Both the position numbers and the translations under genes were made by a program. Shown in pieces: positions 33,401 through 44,774 of a DNA stretch of 64,000 bases. The DNA comes from Trissonchulus latispiculum. Lineage: Eukaryota; Nematoda; Enoplea; Enoplida; Ironidae. Below the pieces are notes generated by a model. The model had not been told where the DNA came from. It searched no databases and saw nothing but the letters and a program-made list of their open reading frames with translations. The stretch's first letter is position 1; every line of letters starts with the position of its first letter. The stretch spans positions 1 to 64,000 of the forward strand of contig JASAND010030496.1 of NCBI GenBank assembly GCA_030248195.1, given 5' to 3'.

Positions 33401-34345
33401 GGTGTGGTACAGAACGTCAGTACAAGTGCAAATCCTCGTGTATCAAAGTTAGAAATCATCTACTATATGAAATCAGCGCATTAGTGTCCTTCGTGCTCAG
33501 TTGCAGAATTATGCCCCTTTTGGGGGTCTTCTTGTTTTAATTTAAAGCCTGGATGAAATTAATTACATTCTTGAGAGAGAGGGGGCTCAGTTGGCTAATT
33601 TAATTAAACATTACATTATGCTATTCACAATTCCCCCCTTGCTTGCATGAAAATTCTGAAATTCTGAAGTATGCAAATTAGTTTCTGCAACTTCATGGCA
33701 GTTAAGTAGCTCCCGGAGTCAGAGTGAACTAGCGTAGCAGCTGCATGGCAGGTCACAAAAAACATTCTTAAAAATGTAGTGGTTGTTGGCACGGGCGTAT
33801 CCAGGGGGGTGGTCCAGGGGGTCCGGACCTCCCCCCTTTTCGGAAAACTTTTCGAATTTTTAGCTATTTTTTGCCCAAATTTGGCTATTTTTGAGGAAAA
33901 ATTAAGCTCGGACCCCCCTTTCGGGTTTGACCCCCTCCGTTTTAAAATCCTGGATATGCCTCTGGTTGTTGAAATAGATGATTGTGGCAATAGCATCAAA
34001 CATCTGTATCAGATAAGGTCAACCGATTGATCGCACACAGAAGAGTCCACTTGGGTTTATATATTTAGTGCGGTTTAAATTTGGAAGCCTGAGTTGTTTT
34101 CAAGAAAATGTCCTAAGGGAAGAATCCCCCGAGTAGAGCTTTAAACAAGTTTTGAGCTGACACGACATTTTTGACGTCTGCGTCGAGATACTGCTCCGTT
34201 TAGGAGCCATCTTGTTTATTTTAGAAATGAGAAGGCTACAGTCACTCCAAAAGAAGGATCCTTTGAAATTGGTCAAAGAACGAAGCTCAGCAAAGAAGAT
34301 ATAAACAAAATCAACGTTGTCTATAAATGCAATACACGTGGCTAG
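27432..34345 (+). CDS. Astacin-family zinc metalloprotease, 5' end not resolved
   Basis: Exons are 27432-27570, 28062-28188, 28883-29102 and 34225-34345; all have GT/AG borders and matching phases (0, 1, 2), and together form one complete catalytic domain of about 200 residues. Exon 1 opens the domain (LWQNNEVPYKI, then a FENLTC cysteine). Exon 2 has GETC...GRIGGMQTVSL. Exon 3 carries the zinc site HEFMHVLGFLHEHSRINRD and the Met-turn as SVLHYG, with Leu instead of Met. Exon 4 has a TVTPK, IGQR, LSKEDINKIN and YKC ending, then stops 4 residues later, so there are no CUB, EGF or ShK domains. The four cysteines fit the two conserved disulphides. The open frame continues upstream of 27432 with a hydrophobic stretch (KLLTVLLFTGF); whether that is the signal peptide or intron is uncertain. 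Intron 3 is 5.1 kb and contains a LINE. The role is a secreted endopeptidase; the substrate is unknown. Confidence 0.92.
30000..30042. repeat. LINE 3'-terminal 16-bp tandem repeat
   Basis: In element sense the sequence TCAAAAGAAGTAAGTA occurs twice just after the ORF stop, as expected of CR1/Jockey-like elements that end in short tandem repeats rather than long poly(A). Confidence 0.7.
30043..32875 (-). pseudogene. Jockey/CR1-type LINE ORF2 (endonuclease plus reverse transcriptase)
   Basis: One reading frame runs from about 32875 to 30043, interrupted only by three TGA codons (31461-31459, 31452-31450 and 31191-31189), with no frameshift. The endonuclease is first (IIALTETFMSS, VAVLGDFNTHHQGW, IGSSDHALIV). 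The RT follows (LLSIIGKIMESYVNYHLI, AFDAVWH, SGVPQGSILGP, SVAYADDLTLF). The C-terminal thumb ends in FRHLKSLVSR. The 5' end is truncated, with no ORF1. The element lies antisense in the last astacin intron. It is probably a fairly recent 5'-truncated insertion, judging from the nearly intact frame. Confidence 0.95.
32890..33790. other. Astacin intron 3 remainder
   Basis: AT-rich intronic DNA between the LINE 5' truncation point and a small MITE. No other feature is supported. Confidence 0.5.
33792..33960. mobile_element. MITE family B copy 2
   Basis: Starts CGGGCGTATCCAGG and ends CCTGGATATGCC, an inverted pair. It contains AATTTTTAGCTATTTTTTGC, shared with 4031-4198. About 170 bp, non-coding, inside astacin intron 3. 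Confidence 0.78.
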
Positions 34346-34780
34346 GGTTAATACCGTTGTTTTAGTATTGTTTATGAAGTTTTGAAAAGCTGCAATCAGT
34401 GTAATTAACGGGACCTGTGATATTTATGGAGCTAGCTGAGCTTGTAGACTATTTTACAATGTACAGCCAGCTCGGGTGCAATCTTCACCCTTTTCTCCAG
34501 GAAACTTTAGTTCAGCATTTGACTTAGCCAGCCACAGTGATCAGCTATATATGCCTGCAAATTGCGGAGTACTATAGTTTTAGGGTACACTGTTAATGGC
34601 ATTTGAACTTTGACTGAAACTGCTGAAAGTCGCTATTGTAAATATAACCGTTACATTTGGTGAAGGCCCGGCATACAAAAACAGTGTCAGACAATGTAGT
34701 TAGCGCTATTTATTACAACTTTAGACAACACCTGGAAGCTTCAAGTCGACTTTCTACTACAACGAATTTTGAAAATTTCG
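34346..34780. other. Astacin 3' flank
   Basis: Probably 3' UTR then intergenic DNA. No clear polyadenylation signal was singled out, and nothing else is supported. Confidence 0.4.
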
Positions 34781-34784
34781 AAAT

Positions 34785-34975
34785 TTGCACAACAACCGGG
34801 CCTGGCCGAACCTCCTAGGCCCAGGCCCAGTAGGCCCGGCTCGGTCCGGGCTTCCGCGGCTGTCCGGGCCGGGCCTGCCGAGCCAACAACTGGGCCCGTG
34901 ACGGACCGGTGCAGGCCTGGTGCAGGCCCGGACCGGGCCGGCCAGGGGCCTGCGGCTCGATTCAAGGCCTCTGTG
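34785..34975. repeat. GGCCCGG-motif cassette
   Basis: A GC-rich block of iterated GGCCCGG/CCGGGCC words in otherwise AT-rich DNA. Both strands are open for 80-110 codons only because GC-rich iterations lack stops. Related smaller patches lie at 11200-11285 and 12388-12450. Confidence 0.6.
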
Positions 34976-35025
34976 GGCTGGTCGAAACCCAAGAGAAAAC
35001 CTTCGACGAGAGGCCACTCCTGTTT

Positions 35026-35026
<1 letters not shown>

Positions 35027-35068
<42 letters not shown>
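35027..35068. repeat. (TA)n microsatellite
   Basis: Uninterrupted AT dinucleotide tract of about 42 bp. Confidence 0.95.
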
Positions 35069-35070
<2 letters not shown>

Positions 35071-35254
35071 GCATCTTTCCTGTCTTGTGAGCACCGTCAA
35101 ATAACGCGTTCCTCCGCGGCAGCGCCTAGGCTTACCGAGAGCGTGTTAGGCTTACCGAGAGCGTGCTTTTACACGTCTAAGCCTAAGCCATTTTTTAAGC
35201 ATAAGCTCAGCTTAATTAATTAAGCTAATTAGCATTTTCAAAAAAAATTTTTTG

Positions 35255-35390
35255 CTCACAGAGCAGGTAAACTTCACATCTCTATGAGCATGTCTCTATG
35301 AGCACTGCTCATAAGAACTGTCTCTATGAGCAAAATGCACATACAACCGTCTCTGTGAGCACTTTTTGCTCATAGAGCATACTGAGCGTG
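35255..35390. repeat. Irregular repeats of CTCTATGAGCA
   Basis: About six copies of the word TCTCTATGAGCA or its complement TGCTCATAGAG at irregular spacing. Non-coding. Confidence 0.7.
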
Positions 35391-35434
35391 TACAATTAGC
35401 GTATGCAACATGCTCATATAACATATTAGCTGCT

Positions 35435-35537
<103 letters not shown>

Positions 35538-35889
35538 CAGTTATGCTATAAATTTTAAAATATCACAATTAGACTGTAGCATTTATTTAAAAATATATAC
35601 TGGCCATGAAGACAACATTAGCTTCTACCATCAACTTTGGTCGAAGCATTTATGAAGACACCATTTTGAAAATTTGAAATTATCCCTCTTGTGTAAGTTG
35701 CAAGCCAAGCAATAAATTTTTCAAACTCAGCAAATTACTAGTACTTAGCACCAACTATCGTTGCTGAAAATTTGAAAGAGATTGGTTGAGAATTGAATGC
35801 AGGAGAGCCGGTCCCGGTAATGGAAGCGCCCCCTTAACGAAAAACCGGTTTTTCACCGACCACCCCTCGAGAATTTTTCTTACCCCTAA

Positions 35890-36240
35890 AATAAAACGTA
35901 AAATACCGTAAAATCAAACTTAGGGCGTCGATCTGAAGGTCTCACGCATGATCGTCTTGCAACTGCTATCCTGTAGGCTGCTGTCATAAAAAATGTAGTT
36001 TTTGAAAACACACGACCAAATTTTTCCAAAGATTGTGGAGCATTCACCATGCAAGCTGGAGGGCTGCTACTTAACAGATGTGTTCAGCACAAATATACCC
36101 AGGGTCGATTTTTTAGTAATCGTTTGACAAATTTGGAAAAACTAGGCAAAATACAGGTTACGCACACATTTCAGCTTATTTCTTTATGACGAAGTGCGAT
36201 TTCACAATACATGAAAAATCGTCCCCATGAAAAATTTTAA
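35890..36240. repeat. Partial copy of the element at 37236-38236
   Basis: From AAATCAAACTTAGGGCGTCG to AAAAATCGTCCCCA this matches 37606-37980 in direct orientation, with small indels (for example, it lacks a 15-bp segment present at 37646). It has neither of the TIR ends. Confidence 0.8.
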
Positions 36241-36854
36241 TCCTAATTTTGAATTTCCTTTGACTTCGACATGTTAAGATAATGCAATCGTTTTCTTCCG
36301 GCAAGTTAAGCAACCGAATTTGTCAAGGCGTGCTTCAAACATCCTTTATTAAAATTAGCTGTAAGCTTGGCAATGCAAGATTCTTTCAAATGCATATCGA
36401 CACGACGTTCACAAAAATTACCATTACCACTCTTAGCATTTTTTCAAAATTACAATCTAAAAATTTGAGAACCTCCGTTTTATTATTGTTAAACTAATAA
36501 GGTCAAATCAAGACTAATACCAAATTTGATACAGAAAATAGAAAAATGACAAAACCATAATTCCTTCAGTTTTGAATTTGAGAGTTGTTAACATTTCGCA
36601 AAGTCAGCCCCTCCAGAATTTGCAATGAAAGTTGTGTTGCGTCATCAGAAACTCAGCTAAACATTAATATTGTGCATTTTGAAGAAAAGATTATTTACTT
36701 TTGACTTAGACTGGGAGAAGGGAACAGAACAGGACTCTCTGAAAAGCTGTGTCAAACTCTGCAGAATAGAGTCTTCTGTATAATTTTCAAAATTTTCAAA
36801 ATTTCTGGGTCAACTTTTTCAGCTCTCTTTTTTGTAACTTTTTTCTCCACCCTC
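36241..36854. other. Intergenic AT-rich DNA
   Basis: No gene or repeat is supported. Confidence 0.45.
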
Positions 36855-37041
36855 ATGAAGCGAAGTTACGGTCGATTTGTTTATGTCTTCTACCTGGACC
36901 ACCAGCTGAGACGGCCATTTGGATCGGCTCTGTTGCTGCTGCTTATCGTGCGGCGGTGCTGCGCCCAGGGTAACAGCACCGATTCTACAGCAACCAGTGA
37001 TGAAATCTACATGGGATTTCCCTATTGGCTTTTTGATGAAA
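36855..37041 (+). CDS. Candidate first exon of a secreted or type II membrane protein
   Basis: ATG is followed by a basic stretch, then a hydrophobic segment FGSALLLLLIV (residues about 22-32), a RRCCAQG break and an NST glycosylation sequon. It ends at a donor (GAA|GTAGGC) in phase 1 after 62 codons. No continuation exon was found. Not recognised. Confidence 0.4.
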
Positions 37042-37235
37042 GTAGGCAGGCATAGTATTGCTTGGAATCTCAAATCTTAGCTTGGCAAATGTCATTAACT
37101 ATCATCAAGAGTACATACCTAATACATAGATACTAATCGGTAGATTGCGTTCGGGGATTTTTCACATTCCCTTGAGCAAAATACTACTGGCAATGCAACA
37201 AGTTTCTGGTGAAGATGAATCCATAGTCAACATTT

Positions 37236-38236
37236 AAGGTGGTGATTCCTTTTGGGCACGTATTCGTATTGTTATTTGGCAGCGTAAATCAAGATGAAAT
37301 TTGATGAAACTTTCCGAAATAAGTTCTTTTAGCGTTCTAACACCCTCCGCGCAATCCCGATTCAAAAATTCGAGATTTCCGGTCAGAGTGGTTTTTCCCA
37401 ATTTTTTAACGTTTGGCAGCTGGTATACAGTTATGACTATATTCATTCGAAAGATCTCATTGAGTTTCACAGTTTTGCTTCTTAAACTAAGTTTCTAGCT
37501 TTTCTCTACCGTGAGATATAGCCGATTTTCTTGTTTTGGCGTTGAAAACTTGTCATTTTTGCAGAAATCAAATTATCCAACACTTCTTGAACTACATACG
37601 CAAGCCTTAAAATCAAACTAAGGGCGTCGATCTGAAGGTCTCACAGGGACAAATTATCCGACGCATGATCGTCTTCCAACTGCTATCCTGTAGGCTGCTA
37701 TCATAAAAAAATGTAGTTTTTGCAAAAACACGACCAACTTTTTTCCAAAGATTGTGGAGCATTCACCATGCAAGCTGGAGAACTGCTACTGAACAAATGT
37801 GCTCTGCACAAATATACCCAGAGACGATTTTTTTAGTTGCCCCAATTTCTGCTTTCTAGCTAAAGTTATCGCTTGACAAATTTGGAAAAAGTAGGAAAAA
37901 TATGTACAGGTTACGCACACATTTCAGCTTATTTCTCTATAACGAACAGCGATTTCACAATAAATAAAAAATCGTCCCCAGCTATTTGATGGGGGTATCG
38001 AATGATATAACCGATGTCTCGAGAAAAAATTTACTTGAGTCTGCGAAAATTCTGGAAAATTATACTTCTTCTAAAATGCGTTAAAAATAATTTGAAAAAG
38101 CAACATTAGTTTCAAGTCATGCATGAAAAAGAGAAAATGTCAAGCTACATTTTGATATAAAAATGGCTTCTTAATTCCTAGTAATGAATGAGTAATAATA
38201 GCGAAAACTTTATGTAACCAAAAGGAATCATCACCT
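37236..38236. mobile_element. 1-kb TIR element (AGGTGGTGATTCCTTTTGG)
   Basis: Left end AAGGTGGTGATTCCTTTTGG and right end CCAAAAGGAATCATCACCT are inverted (about 19 bp, one mismatch). No ORF longer than 80 codons; the interior includes the segment duplicated at 35890-36240. A non-autonomous DNA element. Confidence 0.78.
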
Positions 38237-38469
38237 AGTACTTTTCGCGCGGCGATGGAGCCGTCACGCGCGGCCATCCGCGCACGCCTGCTGCGTGGTC
38301 CTCGTTTGGCACATTTGACAAAATTCCTTTCGCCAACACAGTTTTAAACGGTGCAAACTGAAGAATGTTATCTGAATGTTACATACTGCCGAAGACTAGG
38401 CAGGCAAAATTGGTTTCATTTAGAGGGTCTCTAAAAGCCGGCCCGGCCTTTGGCCGGACCATAACTCTG

Positions 38470-38552
38470 CTTACCCCTTGCCAACAATTTTTCCTTACCC
38501 CTTGCCCAATTTTTCCTTACCCCTTGCCCAATTTTTCCTTACCCCTTGCCCC
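38470..38552. repeat. 23-bp tandem repeat, about 4 copies
   Basis: CTTACCCCTTGCCCAATTTTTC repeats four times, the first copy slightly diverged. Confidence 0.9.
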
Positions 38553-38787
38553 TGGCGGCGATAGGGCTTGTACCTTGTCCGGGTTGGGGGGGGCTTGGAC
38601 CTTCAATGATAATTAGATTCCACATTGACAATTCACTGATCTTCTTCATGTTTCAATGGCACAAGAGTTCCTCTTTACCAACTAACTAATATTTTGGGTA
38701 TTTTGAGTGGATTTCACATCAGATTTTACTAATTCAATTACACATGTACTAGTTTCATTAGTTTCTATTCAGCCTGACATTTTAGAG

Positions 38788-38985
38788 AAGTGAATTTCTG
38801 ACAAATGAAGTTCTGACTTTGTGGCATGTTTCTGACTAATGAAATTTTGACAAACGAAATTTTGCCTTAGTGAAATCCTGACTGATGAAATTCTGACAAA
38901 TGAAATTCTGACTAGTGAAATTCTGACAACTGAAATTCTCACTAACGACATTCTGACGAATGAAATTCTGACTAAAGAAAGTAGA
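38788..38985. repeat. 15-bp minisatellite TGAAATTCTGACNAA
   Basis: About 12 imperfect 15-bp units. On the minus strand they encode (L/F)VRIS repeats, a by-product of the 15-bp period rather than a gene. Confidence 0.85.
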
Positions 38986-38999
38986 CGGCCCAGTCTTGC

Positions 39000-40189
39000 T
39001 TTCTTTTTATATTTTACTTGCCCAATGACAAAAACGTTTTCGGAAAAATAAGCAGCTGAATGCTTCAAAACATTTAGTTTAGGCTATTTGTTTATTTATT
39101 CTAAATATGTCTTAGCTTGATTAGTTTTTAAACTTAATTACTTAATTCTATAGGCTTCCGTTTATGGTTAAAAGAAAAAAATTATGACAGTAAACGCAGG
39201 AAATGACTGCATTCATTTTATTGGATTACGGTAGCTGCACAGAAAACAAAGTCTGTTGCCTGGGAGTTTTCCATTTCAAGAAGTTTCTTTATTCTAATCA
39301 TTAGAACATTGCCTAGACTGTATCTTTCAGATATTGTTTGAAATAGATTAAAAATTAAAAATTCCTAAATTAAAAATTTAAAGCTAAAAATTTTGACAAC
39401 AAAGCTGAAAACGGAATCTTAGCTGAAACGAATGAAGTTAAGACTTATTTAAAGTAAATAAACAAATAGAATAAAGTAAATTATTTTTGAAGAAAAACCA
39501 CCAACCACCCGACCTCCCCCCACCAAACGTGGGAAAATCAGTTTAACAAATCAAAAATTGCTCAGCCGAACAAATACTATTTACAATTAATTATCCATTA
39601 TACCAAGAACACATAAGCATAACAGGTGAATGCAACATGGCTCAGTGGCTGATGACAGAGAGCCTGTCTGTAACATTCTTGTGTAATATACAGTTCAAAA
39701 TTCAATTATACATAGTCAAACCACACTGAAAGTTTAGAATTACATATATATATATGCTTACATACATAGTTTACGTAACATACATACTGTATACAAATAA
39801 ATTTCACAAATTATATTTTAAGGGAATTAACATGGATTCAAAAATTTTTAAAAATTTCAAGTAATCATTTTTCAAGATTCATGAAAGGAGATTAATGTGA
39901 GCTAATGTTGTAAGCTTTAAATTTAAGCTTGTCATCCAGGAAACCGCTGTATGCAGCTTTACCGCAAAATCGAAGTCAATAATTTTTCGTGCCCTTTGAA
40001 CCTTACAAAGCTCAAAAATACTTTTTGAACTTTTGTAAATTTAATTTTTTAAAATTTTTAAATCCAGCAGCCTCCAATGTACTCTTTAAACTTCTAAAGA
40101 AATTGGGCAAAAACCAAGTTTATCTAAAATCCAATAGCTAATCAGTCGGGCGCCAGCTTGTTGGCGGCTGACAGAGCTTCCAAATCCAG
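39000..40189. other. Intergenic DNA with a diverged foldback relative
   Basis: About 39840-40060 shows distant similarity to the palindromic element at 5298-5864 (GCAAAATCGAAGTCAATAAT, TTTGAACCTTAC). Otherwise no feature is supported. Confidence 0.45.
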
Positions 40190-41981
40190 CTATTTTGGAT
40201 CGTCATACTCATTCTCCGTAAAGGTTGTTTCCATGGTCTCGCCAGGTGACACGTCGGATCCGCTGGACGTCGGCCCACATGCACTAATTGCCGTAGCCCT
40301 ATTCAACCTAAACAATAATATAACATATTATAATAACAATAATATAACTTAGGCATCAGGTAAGATTTAGAACTATCTTCGAAAGCAAGTATTTTGCGCT
40401 CAGAAAATCAGTCTAAAATTATTTTCCGTTCACCGTTTTATAACTTTTACTCTAAGTAATAAGTTTTTCATATTTTTTACTTCCAGCATAATATTAGGCT
40501 AAATTCTTCTTCTAGTCCACATCTTTCTTTGATTCTCAGTAAAGTTAAGGTCGGTCCTTCTAGAGATATCAAGTTTGAACCTTTATTATTCTCTCGTTAC
40601 CTTTACTTGGAGTTGAGAAGCCACCTTTACTCAAACTGTAGCCTAACATTTTCACCAAGAGTGCATAATTGCACTAAGAAGAAGAGTAAGCCACTAGAGG
40701 GCTTCTCTTCACTGCATTGCGTAACGGTGCTCCGCCCACAATAAGCGAATGTTCCCCCGTTTGGGGGGTCGACCAAGCCAACATTGCATACTCCCCTCCG
40801 TTTGGTGGGGGGTAGCAGAAAAGAGGTCCCCGTTTGGTGGGGGCTAGCCAACAGCCAATCAAATTGCAGAAACCCCCCCTCCGTTTGGTGGGGGGGGGGG
40901 GTAGAGCAGAGGATTACGGTAGTTTTTGTTCTATTCGAAAATGGGTCCCTGTTTGGGGGGGGGTCGCTGAAAGAGGTTCCCGTTTGGGGGGTCACAAAAA
41001 GTGGTCCCCGTTTGGGGAGGGTCGCCAACAGCCAATCAGAATGAGCAAAACTTAGCCTGCTTAAGCGATAACGGGGACCTCTTTCAGCGACCCCCCCCAA
41101 CGGGGACCACTTTTGGCTACCCCCCCCTCACCAAACGGGGACCACTTTCGACTACCCCCCGGCCAAACGGAGGGGGGTATACCTGTCGACCTCCTTACCT
41201 CAAACGGGGGAACATTCGCGTATTGTGGTCGGAGCACCGTTACGCAATGCCAAGAAGAGGAGCCCTCTATTGGCTTACTCTTCCTCTAATTTATAGGAGA
41301 AAATCATGGACTCTTGTTTTCACCATTTAATGATACAATGAAATTATATTTTTTAATTTTTACGCCATTCTGGAAGGACTGTATTTTTTTAGATTTTTTG
41401 CAGACTGAAAACAATTTTGGCGGAGCATCAGTTAGACCCTTCGATTCATCTTTCAAATGGCTGGAGGCTGTTCTTTCGCTTGCTGGAACTTTTAGTTAAT
41501 TTCCCTATTTGTTATGAAAGCTTTTGTGTTACCTAATCTCGATTGTTCCAAAACTTTGGGTTCCTGTTTCATGGCTGGATACAATTATATACACAACTTA
41601 CATTGGCAAGCCGACGGGTAAATGAATGGTGGGCAGCTCCATTGCAGCGGCATTATATGACACACCTGGCTCTTGGCTTAATCCTACAAACAGGTTTACA
41701 AATTACATTTTCAAATAAATCAAAACAAAAATGAAAAATTTAGAAATTAGCAAACTAAAATGTATTTCAACAGTTTTTGAAGCAAGTTTTGAGTCTAATT
41801 GCGAGGCGAAGCTAAACATAACTTTCACTAAATACTTTGCCATAGCAAGCGGTACTATTTGTACCCAAGTGATACCTGTTTCTGTTCCAAAAATTGATGC
41901 AACAGTATCCTGCCAGGATAACAACAACCACTGCTTCCATTCCTCCAAATGCGGAAACAATGATCACTGTTAGAATATATC
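40190..41981 (-). CDS. 3' exons of a single-pass membrane protein
   Basis: Two exons join in phase: 41981-41876 (acceptor CTTCTTTAG, donor CAG|GTATCA) and 40307-40190 (acceptor TGTTTAG). The first encodes a transmembrane helix (LTVIIVSAFGG then VVVVILAGYCCINFW) and a basic stop-transfer NRNR. The second encodes a 38-residue Ser/Thr-rich cytoplasmic tail ending in ENEYDDPK and TAG. This looks like the C-terminal end of a type I receptor or adhesion protein. The ectodomain exons would lie to the right. A family C MITE sits in the intron between them. The family is not recognised. Confidence 0.65.
40678..41284. mobile_element. MITE family C copy 2
   Basis: Has the same GAAGAAGAGTAAGCC / GGCTTACTCTTC ends and CCCCGTTTGG arrays as 11430-11935, including the central GCCAACAGCCAATCAGA. 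It lies in the intron of the membrane-protein gene. ORFs through it are repeat artefacts. Confidence 0.85.
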
Positions 41982-42284
41982 CTAAAGAAGTAAACAACAA
42001 CTGTTTTATTAATTTAATTGACGACATAGGTATATGATACCAAAAGTACATAATAGAATAAGAGTATGAAACTCTTACACTATTATGTGCTAAACATGCT
42101 AGGCGTGCTCGGTTTGTTAACTTGGGACTCCCTCCTTTCACACTTTGCACAAATTACGTAGTCTGGTAACTTATTAGTAATTTAATTATTTAGTTATAAC
42201 TAATTAGGTTAATGCAAGAAATGGTTTGAGATTTAGGGCTAATCTTAAATAACTTTGCACTAAACTGTTTTGTTAGTCAAACAA

Positions 42285-42955
42285 GGGGGGGGGGTCCATT
42301 TTTGGGCTGTTTTTTCGACTTTCTCCAATTTCGCTGATTTATACATATTTTATGGTCCAAACGGTATATTTTAACGAGTTTATAAAATTAAAGTCGTAAG
42401 TCTTACGGTTGTCGAGGAATTTTACCTCAAAGTTGAGATGTCATGTGTTAAACATAGGAAATTTAAAAAGTTGTCATTAAAATAACGCTAAAATGTTAAA
42501 CTGCGGTGCCCTGGAATTAGAATTTGAATTTATGCTTATAAAATTTTTTAATTAATGTTTAAATGATTAAAACTTGATTTGATGCTCATGTCGTGTTAAA
42601 TTTTAATCCTTCAAAAATTAATAAAAAATTTTAAAGGCCTTAATTTAAATTCAAGTTCCAGGGTACCGCAGCTTAACATTTTAGCGTTACTTTAGTGTAT
42701 AGTTTGTCCAGATTCATCAACGTTTGTCGCAAGATTCCTTCGACGCACGCGAAAAAATGACAACATTTCAAATTTCCTATGTTTAACACATGAAATCTCA
42801 ACTTTGAGGTGAAATTACTCGACAACCGTAAGACTTACAACTTCAATTTTGAAAACTCGCTAAAATATATCGTTTGGACAATAAAATATGTAAAATTCAG
42901 CGAGATCGTAGATAGTCGAAAAATGACCGATAAATGGACCCCCTCACCTTAAACT
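42285..42955. repeat. Palindromic foldback element, about 670 bp
   Basis: Arms of about 300 bp: GTCCATTTTTGGGCTG to CCAGGGCACCGCAG-type sequence on the left matches its complement on the right. Landmarks are TAAGTCTTACGGTTGTCGAG against CTCGACAACCGTAAGACTTA, and ATGTGTTAAACATAGGAAAT against its complement. Poly-G and poly-C lie at the tips. Non-coding. Confidence 0.88.
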
Positions 42956-43643
42956 AGCGAAAAGCTGAATCGGCAGCTAATATCGACTCTTCACCGATCC
43001 AGACCCGATTTACGAATTATTATTTGAATCGATGATCGATTGTTAGCTTCCACTGATTACATATTTAGGGGAGGGTCGCAAATCTCCGATTTTTTTCTTT
43101 TCACATATTTTGTAGTCCTCATGGGTCCCCAAAACAAGACAGTTGCGTTTGTTGAAAAACTTTCCCTATCATTCACAATTGTCCTTCAAAGGTGACCTCG
43201 ACATGTGTTAAACATAGGAAAACGAAATAGTTAGGAAAATTTCGCGGTGACCAAAAGTTTGAGCGCTGTGCAAGAGCAAATGAGCTATAGCTTGGCAAAA
43301 TGGTAATCTGGACTAGGTAGCGTGTTAATATCTATATGAGGTGTTTTTGCGTTAGCTCTGCGATTTTCTAGATATTTTCAAAATTTAATGAAGTCTGAAT
43401 ACCTGCTGCTGCTTGGGATTAGATTACACTTTTGGTCACCGCGTTGGCGTTTTGCCTCAAAATACGCCATTTTCTCAAATTTTTGAATATAATGGTCTAT
43501 AAGTCGAGTGAAACCCGAGATATCCCAACCAAATTCGGTGTGCCAGTTTGCACAAATGGAAGGAAGATTCATGCTAAATTTCCCTGCAATTGCTGGTGTT
43601 TAACTGTGAACGCAAAAATCAAACAAAATCAAAAATAATCTAC
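42956..43643. other. Intergenic or intronic DNA
   Basis: A short repeat of ATGTGTTAAACATAGGAAA (about 43204) is shared with the neighbouring foldback. No gene is supported. Confidence 0.4.
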
Positions 43644-43718
43644 CGTTTAAAAATGTTTTTATATCCACTTTCTTAATTTTTCGTCCACTTGTTGATCTGG
43701 ACCACATGATCTGATCAC
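43644..43718 (-). CDS. Candidate internal exon, 75 bp
   Basis: Bounded by a good acceptor (TTTTCTGCAG) and a donor (AACG|GTAGAT), with one open frame that includes DQIMWSRSTSGRKIKKVD. It could belong to the membrane-protein gene ending at 40190, but its phase does not connect to the other candidate exon. Confidence 0.25.
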
Positions 43719-43970
43719 CTGCAGAAAAGAAAAACGAGCAATTTTACGAAGTACCATTCATTAACTAGAGTCACCTCTGACAATGCATTGGTAGATTATT
43801 ATATTTCTCAATTATTTCTAAGATGAGTTCCATTGCTAATTCAATGATACAATCTATAGCAGATATTTGCAGCTCAGCTATATTCATCAGATACGCAACT
43901 CAGCGTTATTCCTATGAAGGATAGTTAAGTTTTTAAATCTTATTTTGAAAATGACGGTTTATTTTTACAC

Positions 43971-44069
43971 CTTTTTCGATAGCACAAATTCGCCCCACGT
44001 GTCTGCGCTGTTATTCCAAGGCGAATTTTGGCTCAGCATTATAATTGGCTCAAGGGATGTCGGATAGGG
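43971..44069 (-). CDS. Candidate internal exon, 99 bp
   Basis: Acceptor CTATTTTAG and donor AAG|GTGTAA enclose exactly 33 open codons, including PYPTSLEPIIMLSQNSPWNN. It is a plausible extracellular segment with an NNS sequon. Support comes only from splice borders and codon appearance. Confidence 0.3.
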
Positions 44070-44774
44070 CTAAAATAGTAATTTAAACATCATAAACTAA
44101 ATGAAACGTCAGTATAGAGCTATAACTGACAGGGTATGATTAAAAACAAGATCAACTTTTAACTATTGCATACGTTATGAAAAATTGTTGGAATACCTAC
44201 TCAGAATAAAAAACTTTGAATTTCGGTCGTGGTCTCAAAATAAGTATTTTTGGATAGTTTCATCAATTTTCAGCTGGTGTATGCTGACAATATATGTGCC
44301 CTCAAATGTTATCACCACCAGAAGGAAATTTCCACAAAACAAGTGCAGCTTAGTAGAAATAGTACAATAATAATAGTAGAATAATAATAAGAATAATAAT
44401 AATAAATAATGACTTAATCATAGTTTAAGGATGTAAAGGCTTTAGCTTTAATTAACGAGTTGACTCCCCTCCTCCACTGTTGCTGTTATAATTGTTGTTT
44501 TGGCTCAAATGTAATGGACAGGAAATATCTAACTTATTTTTTATTATTAGTACAGTTAGCTATCGTTAGGGTTTTAATCTGCAACTTTTACTGGCAACGG
44601 ATTGATAAAAATGCTGCAATGTAATTTCGGGGGGAATTTATATTTCAATATCACATCGCCATTTCTCAAGTCTTCGTTAATATCTACCTACTATTGCCGA
44701 AAAGTTTTGGGTCTGCCAGGAATCACAACAACATGCCGAACTACAGTCACGCGTAATTACGGAGGTAGGAGAAA

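Noticed and set aside
38769..39068. 99-aa VRIS-repeat protein
   Set aside because: The peptide period equals the 15-bp minisatellite period, and there is no signal outside the repeat.
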